Source of the DNA: Tupaia tana
Taxonomy: Eukaryota > Chordata > Mammalia > Scandentia > Tupaiidae
Length of the DNA: 64,000 nucleotides
NCBI GenBank assembly: GCA_026018925.1
Contig: JAKSZU010000025.1
Span: 20,625,391 to 20,689,390 of the forward strand
Direction: 5' to 3'
A program made the translations under genes and the position numbers. Position 1 is the stretch's first letter, and each line of letters starts with the position of its first letter. The notes beneath the pieces were generated by a model that searched no databases, was not told the origin of the DNA, and worked only from the letters and a program-made list of their open reading frames with translations. Positions 44,560 to 57,189 of the stretch are shown piece by piece.

Positions 44560-46304
44560 CACTTCCTCAAGAATCACTGTCTCTGGCTCTGTTTCTAAGC
44601 AAACTGATTTCTATAACAATATTAGGAATATGGGTAAATAAAATTTAAAATGACATGAGAGCACAGTATTGGGAATGTTTATTATCTGAATTTTTAGATA
44701 AGAACTTTGTAGATATTTTATTCAGTTCTTCACTTAGTCAGATAAAAGAGACTATCTAAAAAAATAAATAAAAAGTTACAGAGGCAATAAGAACATTATA
44801 TATTGGAAAAATAAAGTTTAGGGGCTCTGAAAATAACATGGTAGAAAACAGTGGGAAGAGTCGACAGTAGAGTTAAAGTTAAGGCGAAAGTTGTGATGCT
44901 ATATTGAGTAGTCTTAGAAATGGTTTAAGCTGTTATTGACATGATTAAAATTTTAAATTAGAATGTTATCTTGGTTGTTCCTTTCTGCTCTGCTTAGAGA
45001 GTTTCCAGAAATATTGACATCCTAATTCAGAAACAACCTTGCCCTGAAACTGCCATTGGCAATATCATTAAAACTCTTGCTCCTAACATTTTTATTTCTT
45101 GTTTAATTTGGATTTCTTCTTGCCATGCCTCATCCTACTCATTTACATGTCTATATGAGATAGATATCTTTCTGTGTCTTTAAGAAAAGGGTTGTGCCAT
45201 TTACTTTAGGTTTTATTTTTAATACAGTATTCCCAGTATTTAAGGCTTTACCCATTGCATACTAAACAGCAAATAGTAAACTATATGGGTGTTCCAAACA
45301 TTTTATGTAAGTAATAACACGTTGTTAAAAGAATGAAGTGAAATGGTTATTCTATTTTCCCAATAATGTACCTTAAATGCTAAAAATATTGGAGCAAGAA
45401 GTAAAGAATTAGATGAACCTAAATTGGGTCTTTCTTACAGAATTATAGTCATAACCAGAATGTCATTTTCTTTTCTCTTCCTTACCTTTAAAAGATAAGC
45501 CTATGATTGATTTTGCATTAGGGACTCCAAGTTTTGGATTTATATTCAGCTTCCCTGGATAGGAATTAAAGGTATTCCAGGTGCTTATCTGAAGAGCTAA
45601 GAACCTCACATAGGTTTGCTCTTTGTCAAACGTGAAAGAGTCCACAAGGTAATTTGTGTATCAGTTTTATCCTCTTTCTGAGCAATAGATCTCTTTCAAT
45701 TTATCCTTATACAATTGATCCTTATAAAACAAAACAAAGATCATGTCGACATTTGCCCTATATTTGCCTGATGACTTTTCATAAAATTTACTTGACTCCT
45801 TCTAACTATTAATAATTATTCAAAGTCCATAACAGGTATGTGTGCAGATTTTCATAGATACTGTCTAGCAACCTCCCCTACGACAAAGGTAAACACCTCC
45901 ACGTTAGTTATGAAGGATGGATGTGGATGTGTTTGTCCGTGTGTGTTCACGACAACGACTGTGATGACGGTTATCTTGTTACTGTCAATCTGTCATCACA
46001 GTAAGAATCACTGGATCAGAAGTTGTTTGGAACTTATATTTAACAAATAAGTATAAAATACAAAAAAATGACTTCACACAGCATTTTCATTTTGGAAAAT
46101 ATCAGAGGGAAAATTAGACTGAACATCAGAGGTTTTCTTTGTGTTTATTCATTGGCAGTGGAAGAATTATTGGATAACAGAAATGTGGAAGCCGTTTTTG
46201 TTTTGTTTTGTTTTGTTTTTAAGAAAGGTACTTGTTGATTAGTAGAGAACTATATCTTCAGAAAATGATAACATTGTGTTCAGCAAAGGTTTGTTACATA
46301 TTGC
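44560..46304. other. unique sequence
   Basis: About 1.7 kb with no recognised repeat or exon. Confidence 0.45.
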
Positions 46305-46520
46305 ATTCCAGGTCTCTCTCCCTGGTTCCTAGAGGACTAACTTTTCAATTCTCTTCAAATCTCTCTATGGCATCTGTGGTCCAAATTTATCAGAATGGGG
46401 CCCCTCACTAATGGAACTATTTTAATGGGATTGATGTACATTTTGAGGTACTGGGCAGTTAAGATTTCAACATATGAATTTGTGGGGGGGATGTCAGAAT
46501 TCAACCCTTGATATTGGATA
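46305..46520 (-). mobile_element. MaLR-type LTR fossil fragment
   Basis: 'gatttcaacatatgaatttg' followed by a G-run and 'tgtcagaattcaacc' is the reverse of a MaLR-type LTR start; 'ggggcccctcactaatgg' precedes it. Old partial solo LTR. Confidence 0.45.
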
Positions 46521-46670
46521 GTTTAAATAACTGAAACATGTTCTAAAAGACATCTCTTCTCTGAACAAAATGTATTTTTTATATTCAATGTACAGTACTC
46601 TGTGATGTTATAAGGCATGGTGGCTAATAGTGGTTAAGAGAAAGAGAAGAGCAAAATGAAGAAATCTATG

Positions 46671-46950
46671 GAGCCAGCAGGCAATGCGGAAGTTAAGGTA
46701 ACTTCATCCCTCATGGCTGACTACACAGTTCAAGTTTGGACTCCTCATCTTGAAAAAATACACCAAGTGCATGTGTCCAAAATCCTCAGAGGTGGATGGA
46801 GAAGAAGGGATTACAGTGTGGCCCCAAGGTGGTGATTTCTCACTTCCCCTCTCTCTGTCTCTCTCCAACAAGCGTATATGCCCTATAGCAAAACTGAAAA
46901 AAGAAAACAAAAGGAAGAAGAAAGGAAAAGAAAAAAAGAGAAAAAGAAAG
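46671..46950 (+). mobile_element. tRNA-derived SINE, long form, old
   Basis: 'gagccagcaggcaatgcgga', 'agttcaagtttggactcctc', 'gaagaagggattacagtgtg', 'gcgtatatgccctatagcaa', long A/G tail. Flanks 'atctatgga' on both sides are a TSD. Confidence 0.86.
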
Positions 46951-49587
46951 ATATCTATGGAATAAAGGCATATGGAGAAGACATGTTTTTGTATCTTTAA
47001 AAAAGTCTCAATTTTACTGGTTAAACATTTCAATTTCTCAGTATGAATTTATTCAGAACAGAAAAAATTAATTAAAACAATTAATTTGTGAATATCTGCC
47101 TTGTTACAACTGGGTAGCTATTTATTAAAAGTCTAGCATAGTTTTAAGTAAGTACACATTCAACCTGTCACCTAAATGTAAAATTCAAACTTTGTTACTA
47201 ATATTTTGTGTGAGGTGATTTCTGTTCTAACAAATTACATGTATCAAACATTGTCACAATCATTCTGACATTAGTGGTCTGACTTCATTTTATAATGTGT
47301 TCAAAATTAAATGTTTTTTCAAAAACTAAAATCAAAGTAACTCTAACAGTTTATTACAAATATTACAATGTCCAACATCATTGTGTTTATACTTACATAT
47401 TCAGTAGTCTTATCCCTCATGTCTAATTGCATGTTATAAACATCCTATTTAACTGTCACTGAAATTCTCCTCACGTCATACAAATGGAATGTTTAGCCTG
47501 ACAAAGAGAAATAATGCTTGACAAGGAATGTCACACAGATATGCCATTAAATGAGACATTATGTAATTCAACCTTGATGAAGGGCTTTATGCAAAATTCA
47601 TAACCTCCATTTGAGTCAAGCACTTGTATATTCATCTATCAGATAAGTACCACCTTGAGCAGTCTATTTTTTACAGCTATGATCCCTGACCTATTTCTCA
47701 TCTTTTTAAATGATGGTGATAGGAAGTGCCTCCCAAATACTTAAAAACATTTTATCCTCAGTGACATTTTATAACCAGTTCACTATTGAACAGTTGCTAA
47801 GTAGACTGTGAGATGAACGTATATAGGAAACTAAAAATAGTAGAATCTAGGGGCAGATTTGAAGAAGTTTCTTCAAATTTAATCACAGCAGCACCACCTA
47901 TTGGTGATTTTTTTTTTCCAGAATAAATTCTAAATAATATTGCCTATGACAAGTAATATTTTAAATTAAAAATCCAAATATTTTCTTCATTTGTAGATTA
48001 TTGCTTAAGGCAGGCAATAATTATCAAGTGCATTCCTTTTTTATGATAATGCCTACATGAAAATTTCTCTCTGTACATGACCTTCAGTGTTATAGTCTGA
48101 GAATACTCAGTTCCATTCCTGCTTGCTGAATATAGTCAAGTTTTACAGTTCAACGTGTACTTTAATCACAGGAAACGAAAAAGGCCCATTTTTACACAGA
48201 AAAGGAAATAGGAAAATAAATTCAATCAAATTTTATGGGAAAATTCCTAAATGTTCTTAATAGTTGCAGACAATAGGGTCCAGCCCGTAAGACGTCATAC
48301 AGTCTATAATAAACTGAACAAATTAGAATTCACTTAGTAATCATAGGTTGATTTCATTGACCTACATATTTCACACTCATTTATAAAAATTTGCAAATTG
48401 ACAAGTCTATCTGTTTTAGACTGTTTTGATTCCTTCAGATAGAAACATTTCTTTATAATTAGAAAACAAAAGGTCTGGAATTCAAATACTCTCCACACAT
48501 TAGAATTTTACCTGAAGAGTAATTGGAACATAAGTATAGATAACTAATACTTAGATTATTTCCTCTTCTGGTAGTTACAGGTGTTGAGCCCTTAAGCCAG
48601 GTTGTGGAAATGTAGAAAATTGCTGAAAAGCATCTGTGTGCTTTTCATTTTGAACTTCTAATTCTTGAGCAACAATTTTTCTGGGAATGAAATTCTCCTA
48701 GGGAGAAGAGGTCTAATGTGAGTGGCCACCTGATTTCCAGAACCAATGCATTTGGGTTCCAGCTGCTCAGATTGGATTTTTCTCCAAAGAATCTTTCTGA
48801 TATTCAGTGGTCCTGAATATTAGAGTCATTTTGAGCTTTCTTTGAATCTAAGTCATTTTTTCTAAACATTTCATCTTTGGAGAAATTTTAGTGTTTTTTT
48901 TTTCTTTTTTGAGTAAATATTTTTCAGCCATTCTTTGTTCTCAATACTAATTCGAATCATTTTTGCATGAATACATCTCACCAAGCACCCTATATAATAA
49001 GCATTAACTGTCAATTCCCTATAATTTTGAAGCAATTTCCATATGTTACACTGTTATTATGTTCATGTAGGCTAATTGGTAATTATACCTAAATTTGGGT
49101 GCTTGAAAATGTGACTAATTCTTGAGGAAAAACTGCCTGTAATTTTTCTTAATAAACTTTTTTTTTCTTTTTATGTAGTTTATAACTCATTTATATCATA
49201 GTAAGACAGACTTGGCCTCTTTAATAGTATGCTCAGGACGTACTAAGTTAAATTCTTGGTAATATTAACATTAAGTGACTGTAATAAACAATCAGCAATC
49301 TGGAAATGATTCTTCATTCCTGTTGATCCCTGGATTCAAGTCAGAAGGATAATGCAAACTATGTTTTACCAAGAAGGCACCCTAGAATATAAAATCCTTG
49401 TGGTACTCTGGTGCTTAGATTAGGTGAAAGAGATGGTCATGATAAATATTCTCTAGCCAAACTCACTGGGAATGCAACTGTAGTTGAATAATTTGCACTT
49501 ATTATTCATTGCATATGTGGAGAGGAGGATTTGCACCATGACGAATTGAGCAGCATCTCAATAAGAGAGTGTGGCAAAGAACTTACC
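46951..49587. other. 2.6-kb repeat-free unique block
   Basis: No SINE, L1, LTR, MIR or long simple repeat recognised, and no frame over 60 codons. This is the longest such stretch in the window. Confidence 0.5.
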
Positions 49588-49712
49588 GGGGTGGCAGCAG
49601 GTACCACGGTGGCTAAAGTGCTGGGTTCTCATGAGGCCACCATGGTTTGAGTCCTAAGATCTTGTGGCTTGAAAGTCACACCAGGCACTTGTGCGTACAT
49701 GTCCCTTTGGTG
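49588..49712 (+). mobile_element. 3'-truncated SINE
   Basis: 'ggcagcaggtaccacggtgg', 'ggtttgagtccta' and 'gtcacaccaggcacttgtgc' give head and start of the middle block; then it is cut at reverse L1 sequence. Confidence 0.78.
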
Positions 49713-49724
49713 AGCCTCACCCCT

Positions 49725-50065
49725 TTCCTTTCTTCCCCTCAAATTATTATACTCCAATTGTATGTATTCACCTTTTTTGGATTCCATATGTAAGTGAGAT
49801 CATGTAGCATTTATTTCTCTGTGCCTGGTTTATTTTACTTCGTGTGGTGCCCTTCATATTCATCCATTTGGTCACAAATCAGAAGATTTCTTCATTTATA
49901 AAGGCTGAATGGTATCCTTCTGGGTATGTATATGATATTTCCATTACCTGTCACTCCACCGATAGACACTTAGATGGATTCCATGTCTTTGCTATTGTAA
50001 CTCTGCAAGGAACCTAGAAGCACAGCTCTCCCTTCGACCCTTCAGTTTTCCATCATGTTTATTGA
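49725..50065 (-). mobile_element. L1 ORF2 3' fragment, reverse
   Basis: 'ccatatgtaagtgagatcat', 'gcccttcatattcatccatt', 'ggctgaatggtatccttctg' and 'gatggattccatgtctttgc' are the reverse complement of the L1 ORF2 terminus. Old. Confidence 0.8.
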
Positions 50066-51034
50066 TCTCTGAAAATACCTTGTTTAAGTTTTTACTTGTT
50101 TGTCTGTCTTGGCAGGTTTCCTTTCCCAAAAAAACACATCTCATAATTCAGGGTCTATGTTCATTGTTTTACTGTTCTTTCTTCTGGCATCTTATAGATA
50201 CTTAACTAAATATTGAGTGAATAAATGAATACAGAAATTGCTAAGTCATATGCCCCTTAATGTTCTCAATACTATATGTTCTTCTGAAAAAGTACTTTTC
50301 CAGGTTAGAAAGATATCATCGATAGGAAAATTAATAGAAAAATTTTACCATCCTAATTAGAATCTTTGGAAAAAAAAATCTATTTCTCAGGAAATTATGA
50401 TCACAGAAAAGAGGATTCTTGAATCATGCCATGTGGGCATAATTTTGATCACTGTCCCGCACTCTATTCCTTATCATCTAGGGTATGCCCCTAAAGCAAT
50501 TAAAATCAACTGCTCTTATTCTTAAAAGAGCAAGTTAATTTCATGGCACTCTTATGATTGTGGACCGAAAGATTCCACCCAGGAGCACTCGCAAGCTCTT
50601 GGAAGAAAGTAATTTAACTGATTGTGGATAACGCATTATGACAATAGCATTCAGTGACAATTTACCTGCCCGGTCCTACGGCAGGCAGCACAGGCTTCCA
50701 AGTAAGGAGCGATAGGAAGACCGTAGCACATATTCTCTCGAACCTACCAGGAAGAGCATACTGCCTGCTCCACCCTGGGGACAAGGTCAGGGGAGGCCCC
50801 AGGTCAGCTCAGGATAAACCCTTGTTCTGTGGGTATCACCTTTGATACAGAAAGGCAAAACAAAGAGATTAATATCTTGTGGTTATTTTACTTGAGAGTA
50901 AACCAATGTCTGGGTATTCTAAATAAAGTGCAGCTATCCGACATGTTTTATTACATTCTGCCATTGGGATCTGGTCTCTCATGGGGTTCATATCTCCATG
51001 GAAGATCGTGTCACACTGAACTGCTGTTCAAGGA
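50066..51034. other. unique sequence
   Basis: 50560-50830 is more GC-rich, with several CpGs, but I recognise no exon or repeat. Confidence 0.4.
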
Positions 51035-51100
51035 CAGTTCTCTCTCTCTCTTTCTCTCTTTTGCTGGCAAATGCACACACCCTCTAGAAAAATATTTATA
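51035..51100 (+). mobile_element. SINE 3' tail fragment
   Basis: C/T tract, 'gctggcaaatgcacacaccc', 'tctagaaaaat' correspond to the last part of the long form. Confidence 0.5.
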
Positions 51101-52035
51101 GAAACAAATGCACTAACTTATTTTCATATCACCCAGTGTAATTTACCTCTCTTCATGCTTGCTACCAGGAAATGATCATCATGGGGGCAGCTCTGCTTTA
51201 TTCTATAGTGAATGTCAATATCTTATGTACACCATCACTTTTTCTTTTTTAGGATACATTTGGAAGAGTCACCTAACAAGCCATGAGACAGAGTCTCATT
51301 AGTATCTCACGTCATGTCAAAAATGGCCATTTCTTAGAGATCACAACCGTGACCCCCACTGTGTCCCCTCAATAGTTATGCAGGGAATCCAGTGACTACG
51401 GACTAAGAGAAATATAGCTTCCATAGGTCTGTAGATGGGTTATGGTGTAAAAACACTGTGAGCAGTTCATACAACCAGCTGAAGATGGTTTAATGGCCGC
51501 AGTATGGCCGTTTACTGACTATGTTACTTATGATTTTTAGAATAAAGAGATTATGAGAGAAAAATGACACTGAAAACTGGTTTGAATAAAATAGCTATTT
51601 AGTAGAAAATTCAGTCTTTACATGATAATTTGTTTCTGGAGATGTAATTGTATATTTCCCAAAATGTTTAGCAAGCATGGCAAGGTCTATTTACATGATG
51701 TCACATTATAAAGATTATAAATGTTATGTATTTAAAATGAATTGTAAAGCAATAGTATGGAGTGAACATAAAGTTCTTAATAATGAAATATGTTGGTTTA
51801 AATATCAGATCTGTAGTATATTCAATGACAGAATAAAATAGGACGTTTCGCTCTCAAGCAAATAAATTTGACACACAAATGAAATCTGTGATGACCTAGA
51901 ATATACAGCATAATATACTCCATGACTTTAGTGGAAATAAATATAATTAATCGTGTATTAAACCATGAAAGTTTTATTACACATCAAATATTCCTTAATA
52001 TGATCTCATTTTTCTGAAATTAGAGCCAATTTGTA

Positions 52036-52076
<41 letters not shown>

Positions 52077-52136
52077 TTATTTGTATAAAATTGAAGTACA
52101 TTAAGAAAAACTCTATTTAAAATATATAAATTTAAG
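51101..52136. other. unique sequence with (TG)n
   Basis: A (TG)n microsatellite of about 16 units lies at 52039-52071; nothing else recognised. Confidence 0.5.
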
Positions 52137-52372
52137 GTATTACCAGGTGGTGTGTTGGTTAAGGTGCTGAATTCCCACATGGTTGACTGCAGTTCAAGTC
52201 CCAGATCTGGCAGCTTAAAAATTATGCTGGAAGCGTATGTGTGCATGTCCGAAATTCCAGGAAGAGAACAGAGAGAGGATCATGGTATGGCCATTCCCCC
52301 TGGGAGTGACTTCTCACTTTCTTTCTTACTGTATTTCTTTGAGAGTACATGCGTTCTATAGCAAAAACAAAA
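52137..52372 (+). mobile_element. tRNA-derived SINE, long form
   Basis: 'accaggtggtgtgttggtta', 'gcagttcaagtcccagatct', 'gtatggccattccccctggg', 'gtacatgcgttctatagcaa'. Followed by GTGT-rich simple sequence and another SINE in the same orientation. Confidence 0.86.
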
Positions 52373-52466
52373 ACATATATGAGTGTGTGTGTGTATGTGT
52401 CTCTCTCTGTGTGTATACATGTATGTATGTATATATAAGTATATTTAATTTAAAAATAAAACATGT

Positions 52467-52735
52467 TGGGATTGAGTAAGTGGTATGTGGTGAAGGTGCT
52501 GACTACCACACGGCCAACTGCAGTTCAAGTCATGGACCCGATAGCTTGGAAATCACACATGTACGTGTGTGGGGGTGCCCAAAATCCTGAGAGGAGAATA
52601 CAGGAGGATTGGGGCATGGCCAGACCCCTGCGGGGGAGACAGGGATTCCACTTTCCCTCATTCTGTCTCTATTTCCCTCTGGAGAGCACATGCATCCTAT
52701 GGCAAAAAAAAAAAAAAAAAAAAAAAAATCTTTTA
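52467..52735 (+). mobile_element. tRNA-derived SINE, long form
   Basis: 'gggattgagtaagtggtatg', 'gcagttcaagtcatggaccc', 'ggattggggcatggccagac', 'gcacatgcatcctatggcaa', then a 26-base A-run. Confidence 0.86.
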
Positions 52736-53254
52736 AAAAATGTATACTTGTATATATATAAAGTTTCCATTTTTTTATGAATTAATGATATTGTTATACA
52801 TATTCTAGGAGTGGAAGATTATTGGTTTCGGTTTAATCACTCAACATTGAAGCTATTGCTTCTGTTGTCAAATTCAGGAGCACAGTGGGTCCTGCACAAT
52901 CTGAGCAGGTGAGAGAACAGCTTTCCCTTTATTCTTTGAAACCTTTCTGATATTGGCATTACCTATTTAATGGACTCACATGGACTTGGCTCTCAGTTTC
53001 TGATGGTCTCTCTTTTATTAAAAACATCTACCCACTCTATACCTTTTCCCATCCATTAACCTAAAATGAAGATTATTTGTCAATATTGTTATCATTATTC
53101 CTTTTTCTTTTGTTTTAAATTTCTTTTAAAATCAATTTCTAATGGATGAAGAAAATGTAAAAGCAACTTACTCCTAGGAGGATAATATCCTCATTAAGTC
53201 AAGCCTGAACAAGGAAGAAAAATGACATCAGCATTTGAAAACAGTACTGAAGCA
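52736..53254. other. unique sequence
   Basis: Nothing recognised. Confidence 0.4.
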
Positions 53255-53495
53255 CTGTCTTAATCTCTTCAGGCTGTTCACAGTTCTGGAGACCAGGAAG
53301 TCCAAAATAAGGGGCCAGCAGATTTAGTGTCTGGTAAAGACCCATGTCTTAGCTCATACATGGTACCTTCTTGCCATGTACTTACTTGGAGAAAAGAGAA
53401 AAATCAGTGAACACTTGGACCTGTTTTATAAGGTCACTCATCTTAATCATTTAAGTTACTTCCTAATGACCTGACAATTTCCCCCAAAACCCTAG
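53255..53495 (-). mobile_element. MaLR-type LTR fossil, reverse
   Basis: 'tgtcttaatctcttcaggct', 'cacagttctggagaccagga', 'ccagcagatttagtgtctgg' and 'cctaatgacctgacaatttc' are the reverse of a MaLR-type LTR (terminal GACTAAGACA). Old solo LTR. Confidence 0.62.
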
Positions 53496-53499
53496 TTCT

Positions 53500-53628
53500 T
53501 TTTTTAAATTTTTATTTCACTTTTTTTATACATTCAATCACATTTTTTAGCTTGCAAAGTGAATATTTCAATATGTGAACATTTCTCCCTAGTCCAGTTG
53601 ATTAAACTATAAAATATCCTCCATTCTT
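53500..53628 (-). mobile_element. L1 3' end fragment
   Basis: T-run, 'atacattcaatcacattttt', 'gcttgcaaagtgaatatttc' and 'atatgtgaacatttctccct' repeat the L1 tail at 10.99 kb; the same 3' end subfamily. Confidence 0.65.
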
Positions 53629-53629
53629 C

Positions 53630-53756
53630 TCCCTGAATCTCGGGCACCCATGCTTACATACCCAGCATCTGTTTCAAGCCACTAGGTTTGGAACTCAAAC
53701 CATGGTTGGCTACATGGGAGTCCAGAGACATACCACTATGACATCTGCTCACACCA
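53630..53756 (-). mobile_element. SINE 5' half, reverse
   Basis: 'gaatctcgggcacccatgct', 'gtttcaagccactaggtttg', 'acatgggagtccagagacat' match middle block and head; the 3' half is missing where it meets the L1 piece. Confidence 0.8.
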
Positions 53757-55299
53757 ATAATGTTAGTTTTGATATTTGTTAGGGAGGGTGAATCTGCTAG
53801 ATGTGAATGAGTCATTGATTACAGATATTGAAAACTAAAAGGATGTAGGATGACATCCAGTTTACTGGTGAGTACGTCAATAATGGTATGACTCTCTAAG
53901 ATAGAAGTACAGGGGGCAGGCCTACAGAAAGGGTAGACATATTTTTTCAAGATCGTCAGGAATCTCTAACACCTTAAAAGAACCGTCTTTACATAACCTT
54001 TCTTTTTATTTTTTTCGTAGTCACTGTTTGGCTTTGATTTCTAATTAATAACCCCTGGTAACCGGGACCAAGCATAGCTTTTAACATGATATATATTATT
54101 TTAATTATTCATGGGGTTAGTCACAAGAAGTATCACTGTCATTTAAAATGTGTATCATAAGTAGAATTTTATAAATATCATCCTTTAAAAATAGACGATA
54201 GCCCAATCTTCCAGCAATTTAGGGCATGATTTCTGATAGATACAACAGCGAAATATTTCATTCAACCTTTAAGAAGCTTAAGCTGAAAGTTTAATGAAGA
54301 CATAGTTAGACTCATATTTCTTTACAAGTGCCCTGGCATTATAGCCCTTCTGCTTCAACATTTAATTCCAGTGTTGCTGCTAGAAATCTTGCTAAAATCA
54401 CCTTCAATTGTTCGCCCTCTTCCTCCCCTTCAGATGAATATAGAAGCAGCAGTTATGAGCTTTCTCTTGAGATTTCTCATAAAAAGGATCCAGAGATGAA
54501 AAGGACTCTTGTTGTTGTTCCATAATTCTTTTTTTTTTTTTTTTTTTGAAAACTTTGGTAATTGTTAAAGTAAGACTTTCAATGTATTTCTATGAGAGAC
54601 CAATGAAAATGATGATTTTCCCCTTCTCCTTGGTGGCTACATGAATCCCAATGACATGTGGAAGGTGAGTTAGATTTGTCTTTAAAGGCATTTAACTTCA
54701 GTATATCAGGCTTTACTTCAAAGAAAAGTATCAGACTCATTGAAAGAAAGTTCTAGGGAGAGGAAAAATAATAGAGGTACTAGACCATTTTTAAATACAA
54801 TTTCACAAACGAAGGTTATTCAGACATTAGTGGATAATTAACTTAGAATGTGCCACTTACATGGGATAATTTCCATCCCACAAACCACGTAAGTGCTGTT
54901 CAGGGTACACGTAGTTAACAGAACAGGTACCAGAAAGTAGCTAAAGATAAATCGGGAAAGAAGGTATTTTGCTTAAATAAATGAGCTTCCTGCTTTCCTT
55001 ATGTTATTGAGGCAATTGTCATTATTTTACAATATAAATAAGCCCAGTTATTCTCCGCATTAGTTTTTTTCCTCCTGGCAATATGATATAAAGTGGAAAT
55101 AGTAGCATGCCATAGTAAATGTGTAGGTAAAGAAAATGATAAAGAAAATAAAAGGAGGGTCTCCCTAGATGTAGCGACTCCTACTTCCAATCTACAATCC
55201 AACTTCGCACAATTCCTTATTTGAGACTTCAGTGGAACAGTCAGTATGACCTGCACGTGGTCTGACTAACTTGAGTATATTGGAAGCCCATGTGTATTG
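53757..55299. other. unique sequence
   Basis: About 1.5 kb with no recognised repeat except a long T-run at 54530-54547. Frames here have no domains. Confidence 0.45.
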
Positions 55300-55400
55300 A
55301 AAGCAAATGACCTTGGCCTGAATTTGACAGTGATGGGATCATGAGCAAGTAATCAATGCTCCCTTCATAGCCTTATATCTAAAATATTGATTAATTTTAG
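55300..55400 (+). mobile_element. possible MIR relic
   Basis: 'gaccttggcctgaatttgac' to 'cttatatctaaaatattgat' loosely follows the MIR 3' part. Weak. Confidence 0.3.
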
Positions 55401-55719
55401 GTCTTCTTTAGACCATGCAGAATTGAATGATTCTACAAGCATGAGCCTTAGAAAAGAATTACAGTTCAATTGGTATCAGAGGTTAGTTATGTTTAAGCTA
55501 AACATTTTTAATCTAAACATCAGATTTGCATGTGTTTCATCATAATGACTAGAAGTACTGGAAACAGTTTTAAATAATAGGAAAGGAATATGTGAAATCA
55601 GTGAATTTCTTTAGTAGAGTTGAGGAGGTATTAAAAAAAAAACTCATAAGGTAATAAAGGACCACAGAATTTTTATATTATTAAAACCCTAAGACTGATC
55701 ACTAAATTTAAGCAATACC
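55401..55719. other. unique sequence
   Basis: Nothing recognised. Confidence 0.4.
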
Positions 55720-55922
55720 TTTTTTTTCATAAGTTTATTTCTTCCATAAGAGAGAGAAGAAGAGACAAAGAGACAGGATCTTCCATAATGTCTTCATGCT
55801 GTGGTCCACTCCTAATCGCAGCTGGCCCAGTGCACATGCTCCTGAAATGCTCGAGGAGACCCAGACCATGAACCCTGGACCTTTTCCATACGAGTCCAGT
55901 TGCATGACTGCTGTTCCACAAG
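55720..55922 (-). mobile_element. candidate second, older SINE family, copy 2
   Basis: T-run, 'cataagtttatttcttccat', 'aagagagagaagaagagaca', then C/T-rich middle and 'cgagtccagttgcatgactg' near the end. Compare 35.29 kb. Different from the main SINE family. Confidence 0.4.
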
Positions 55923-55925
55923 CAA

Positions 55926-56299
55926 TAACTTTCTGTCCCTAAGCAACAACTTTAAATGTGATTCCACTCATGCTTTGTATTCTTTGAAAACATCCCAGAT
56001 CACCAATGTGTTTCTTGGCCAGGTGATTCAAAGTCTGGTGATTCAAACCCTGGTGAATGGAAGAAGTGATCCTGATTTACTCAGTAACTCGATCCCATCA
56101 TTATGTTCCTATTCAATGGTGAGAAAAAGTGATTACCGAATAACAGTGTTTTGGGAGTCGAAACAACAGTGGTTTAGTTATCACTTTGAGTAGACATATA
56201 AGCTACCTTATTCTGAAATGTTAAGACAAAATAATAGCCAGAATTGATCATTTTTTAAACGTTATATTACAGTGTAATATGCATATGGAGAAGTGTAGG
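55926..56299. other. unique sequence
   Basis: Nothing recognised; a short palindrome 'atattacagtgtaatat' lies near 56263. Confidence 0.4.
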
Positions 56300-56483
56300 A
56301 CTAGTTCCATAGCCTAGTGGTTAAGGATCCCACATGAACAATCACTGTTTGAATCCCAGCCCTAAGGTCTCAAAGAAAAGGTCAGATGTGTGTGTGCGCA
56401 TGTCCAAAGCCCTGACAGGATGGTAGGATGGAGGAGAAGGAATTGCGGAGGGACTGTGCCTCAACAGATGGTGGTGGTGGTGG

Positions 56484-56542
<59 letters not shown>

Positions 56543-56555
56543 GTCTGTCTCAGAC
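56300..56555 (+). mobile_element. tRNA-derived SINE with expanded (TC)n
   Basis: 'agcctagtggttaaggatcc', 'gtttgaatcccagccctaag', 'ggaggagaaggaattgcgga', GGT repeat, then (TC)n at 56488-56531 replacing the tail. Confidence 0.82.
56488..56531. repeat. (TC)n microsatellite
   Basis: About 21 TC units expanded from the SINE pyrimidine tract. Confidence 0.93.
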
Positions 56556-56609
56556 ATCATTGCCTCTTCTAGTGAATACCTAACTTTTCACCAAGACTCT
56601 TACTTGATG

Positions 56610-56740
56610 AAAGGCTGGGAGAAGGGGATCATGTGTCAAGAAGCCCCCTTGAGGGGGTTTCTAGCTTTCTCTCTTTTTCTAGTCCTCCCACAAATGCATT
56701 TTAATTCTCTCTTCTCTCTCATGAAAGAAATATTAAAACA
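56610..56740 (+). mobile_element. SINE 3' half fragment
   Basis: 'gctgggagaaggggatcatg', 'cccttgagggggtttctagc', C/T tract. Head absent; eroded. Confidence 0.5.
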
Positions 56741-56752
56741 AATACACACTTT

Positions 56753-57001
56753 TGGGGACCAGCAGATGGCGAAATGGTTACATTACAGGACTCCTATGGG
56801 GTCGATCATGGTTTGAATCCTGGACTTGGTGGCTTCAAACTCGTGCCAGGCATGTGTGCATGCATGCACAAAATCCCGAGAGAATGGAGAAGGGATTGTG
56901 GTGTGGCCATACCCCTGGGAAGTGATTTCTCGCTTTCTGTCCCTCTGTTTGGTGAGCACACATGCCTTATAACAAAAATCTCTCTCTAAACAAACAAACA
57001 A
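56753..57001 (+). mobile_element. tRNA-derived SINE, long form
   Basis: 'ggggaccagcagatggcgaa', 'ggtttgaatcctggacttgg', 'gggattgtggtgtggccata', 'gcacacatgccttataacaa', (AAAC)n tail. Confidence 0.9.
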
Positions 57002-57189
57002 AAATTCTGACATTAGAGCTGAGATTAATTCTGTCTTTTTTAAAAGAACGTTAGGCAAATGAAATAACTTAGTTCGCATTTTTTGAGCTTGACTTGTATC
57101 TTTTTGTAATCCACTCAACATTATACTTGTAAGAGTTATCCTTTTAGTATAAAGTTTTAGATTATTCATTTCCATTGCTATAGCATTGC

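Noticed and set aside
51890-51915. Fifth copy of the palindromic MITE ('ccatgactttag')
   Set aside because: Only one arm-like word, no second arm or centre.
52159-52780. Frames over the paired SINEs at 52.1-52.7 kb
   Set aside because: SINE sequence in both; not protein coding.
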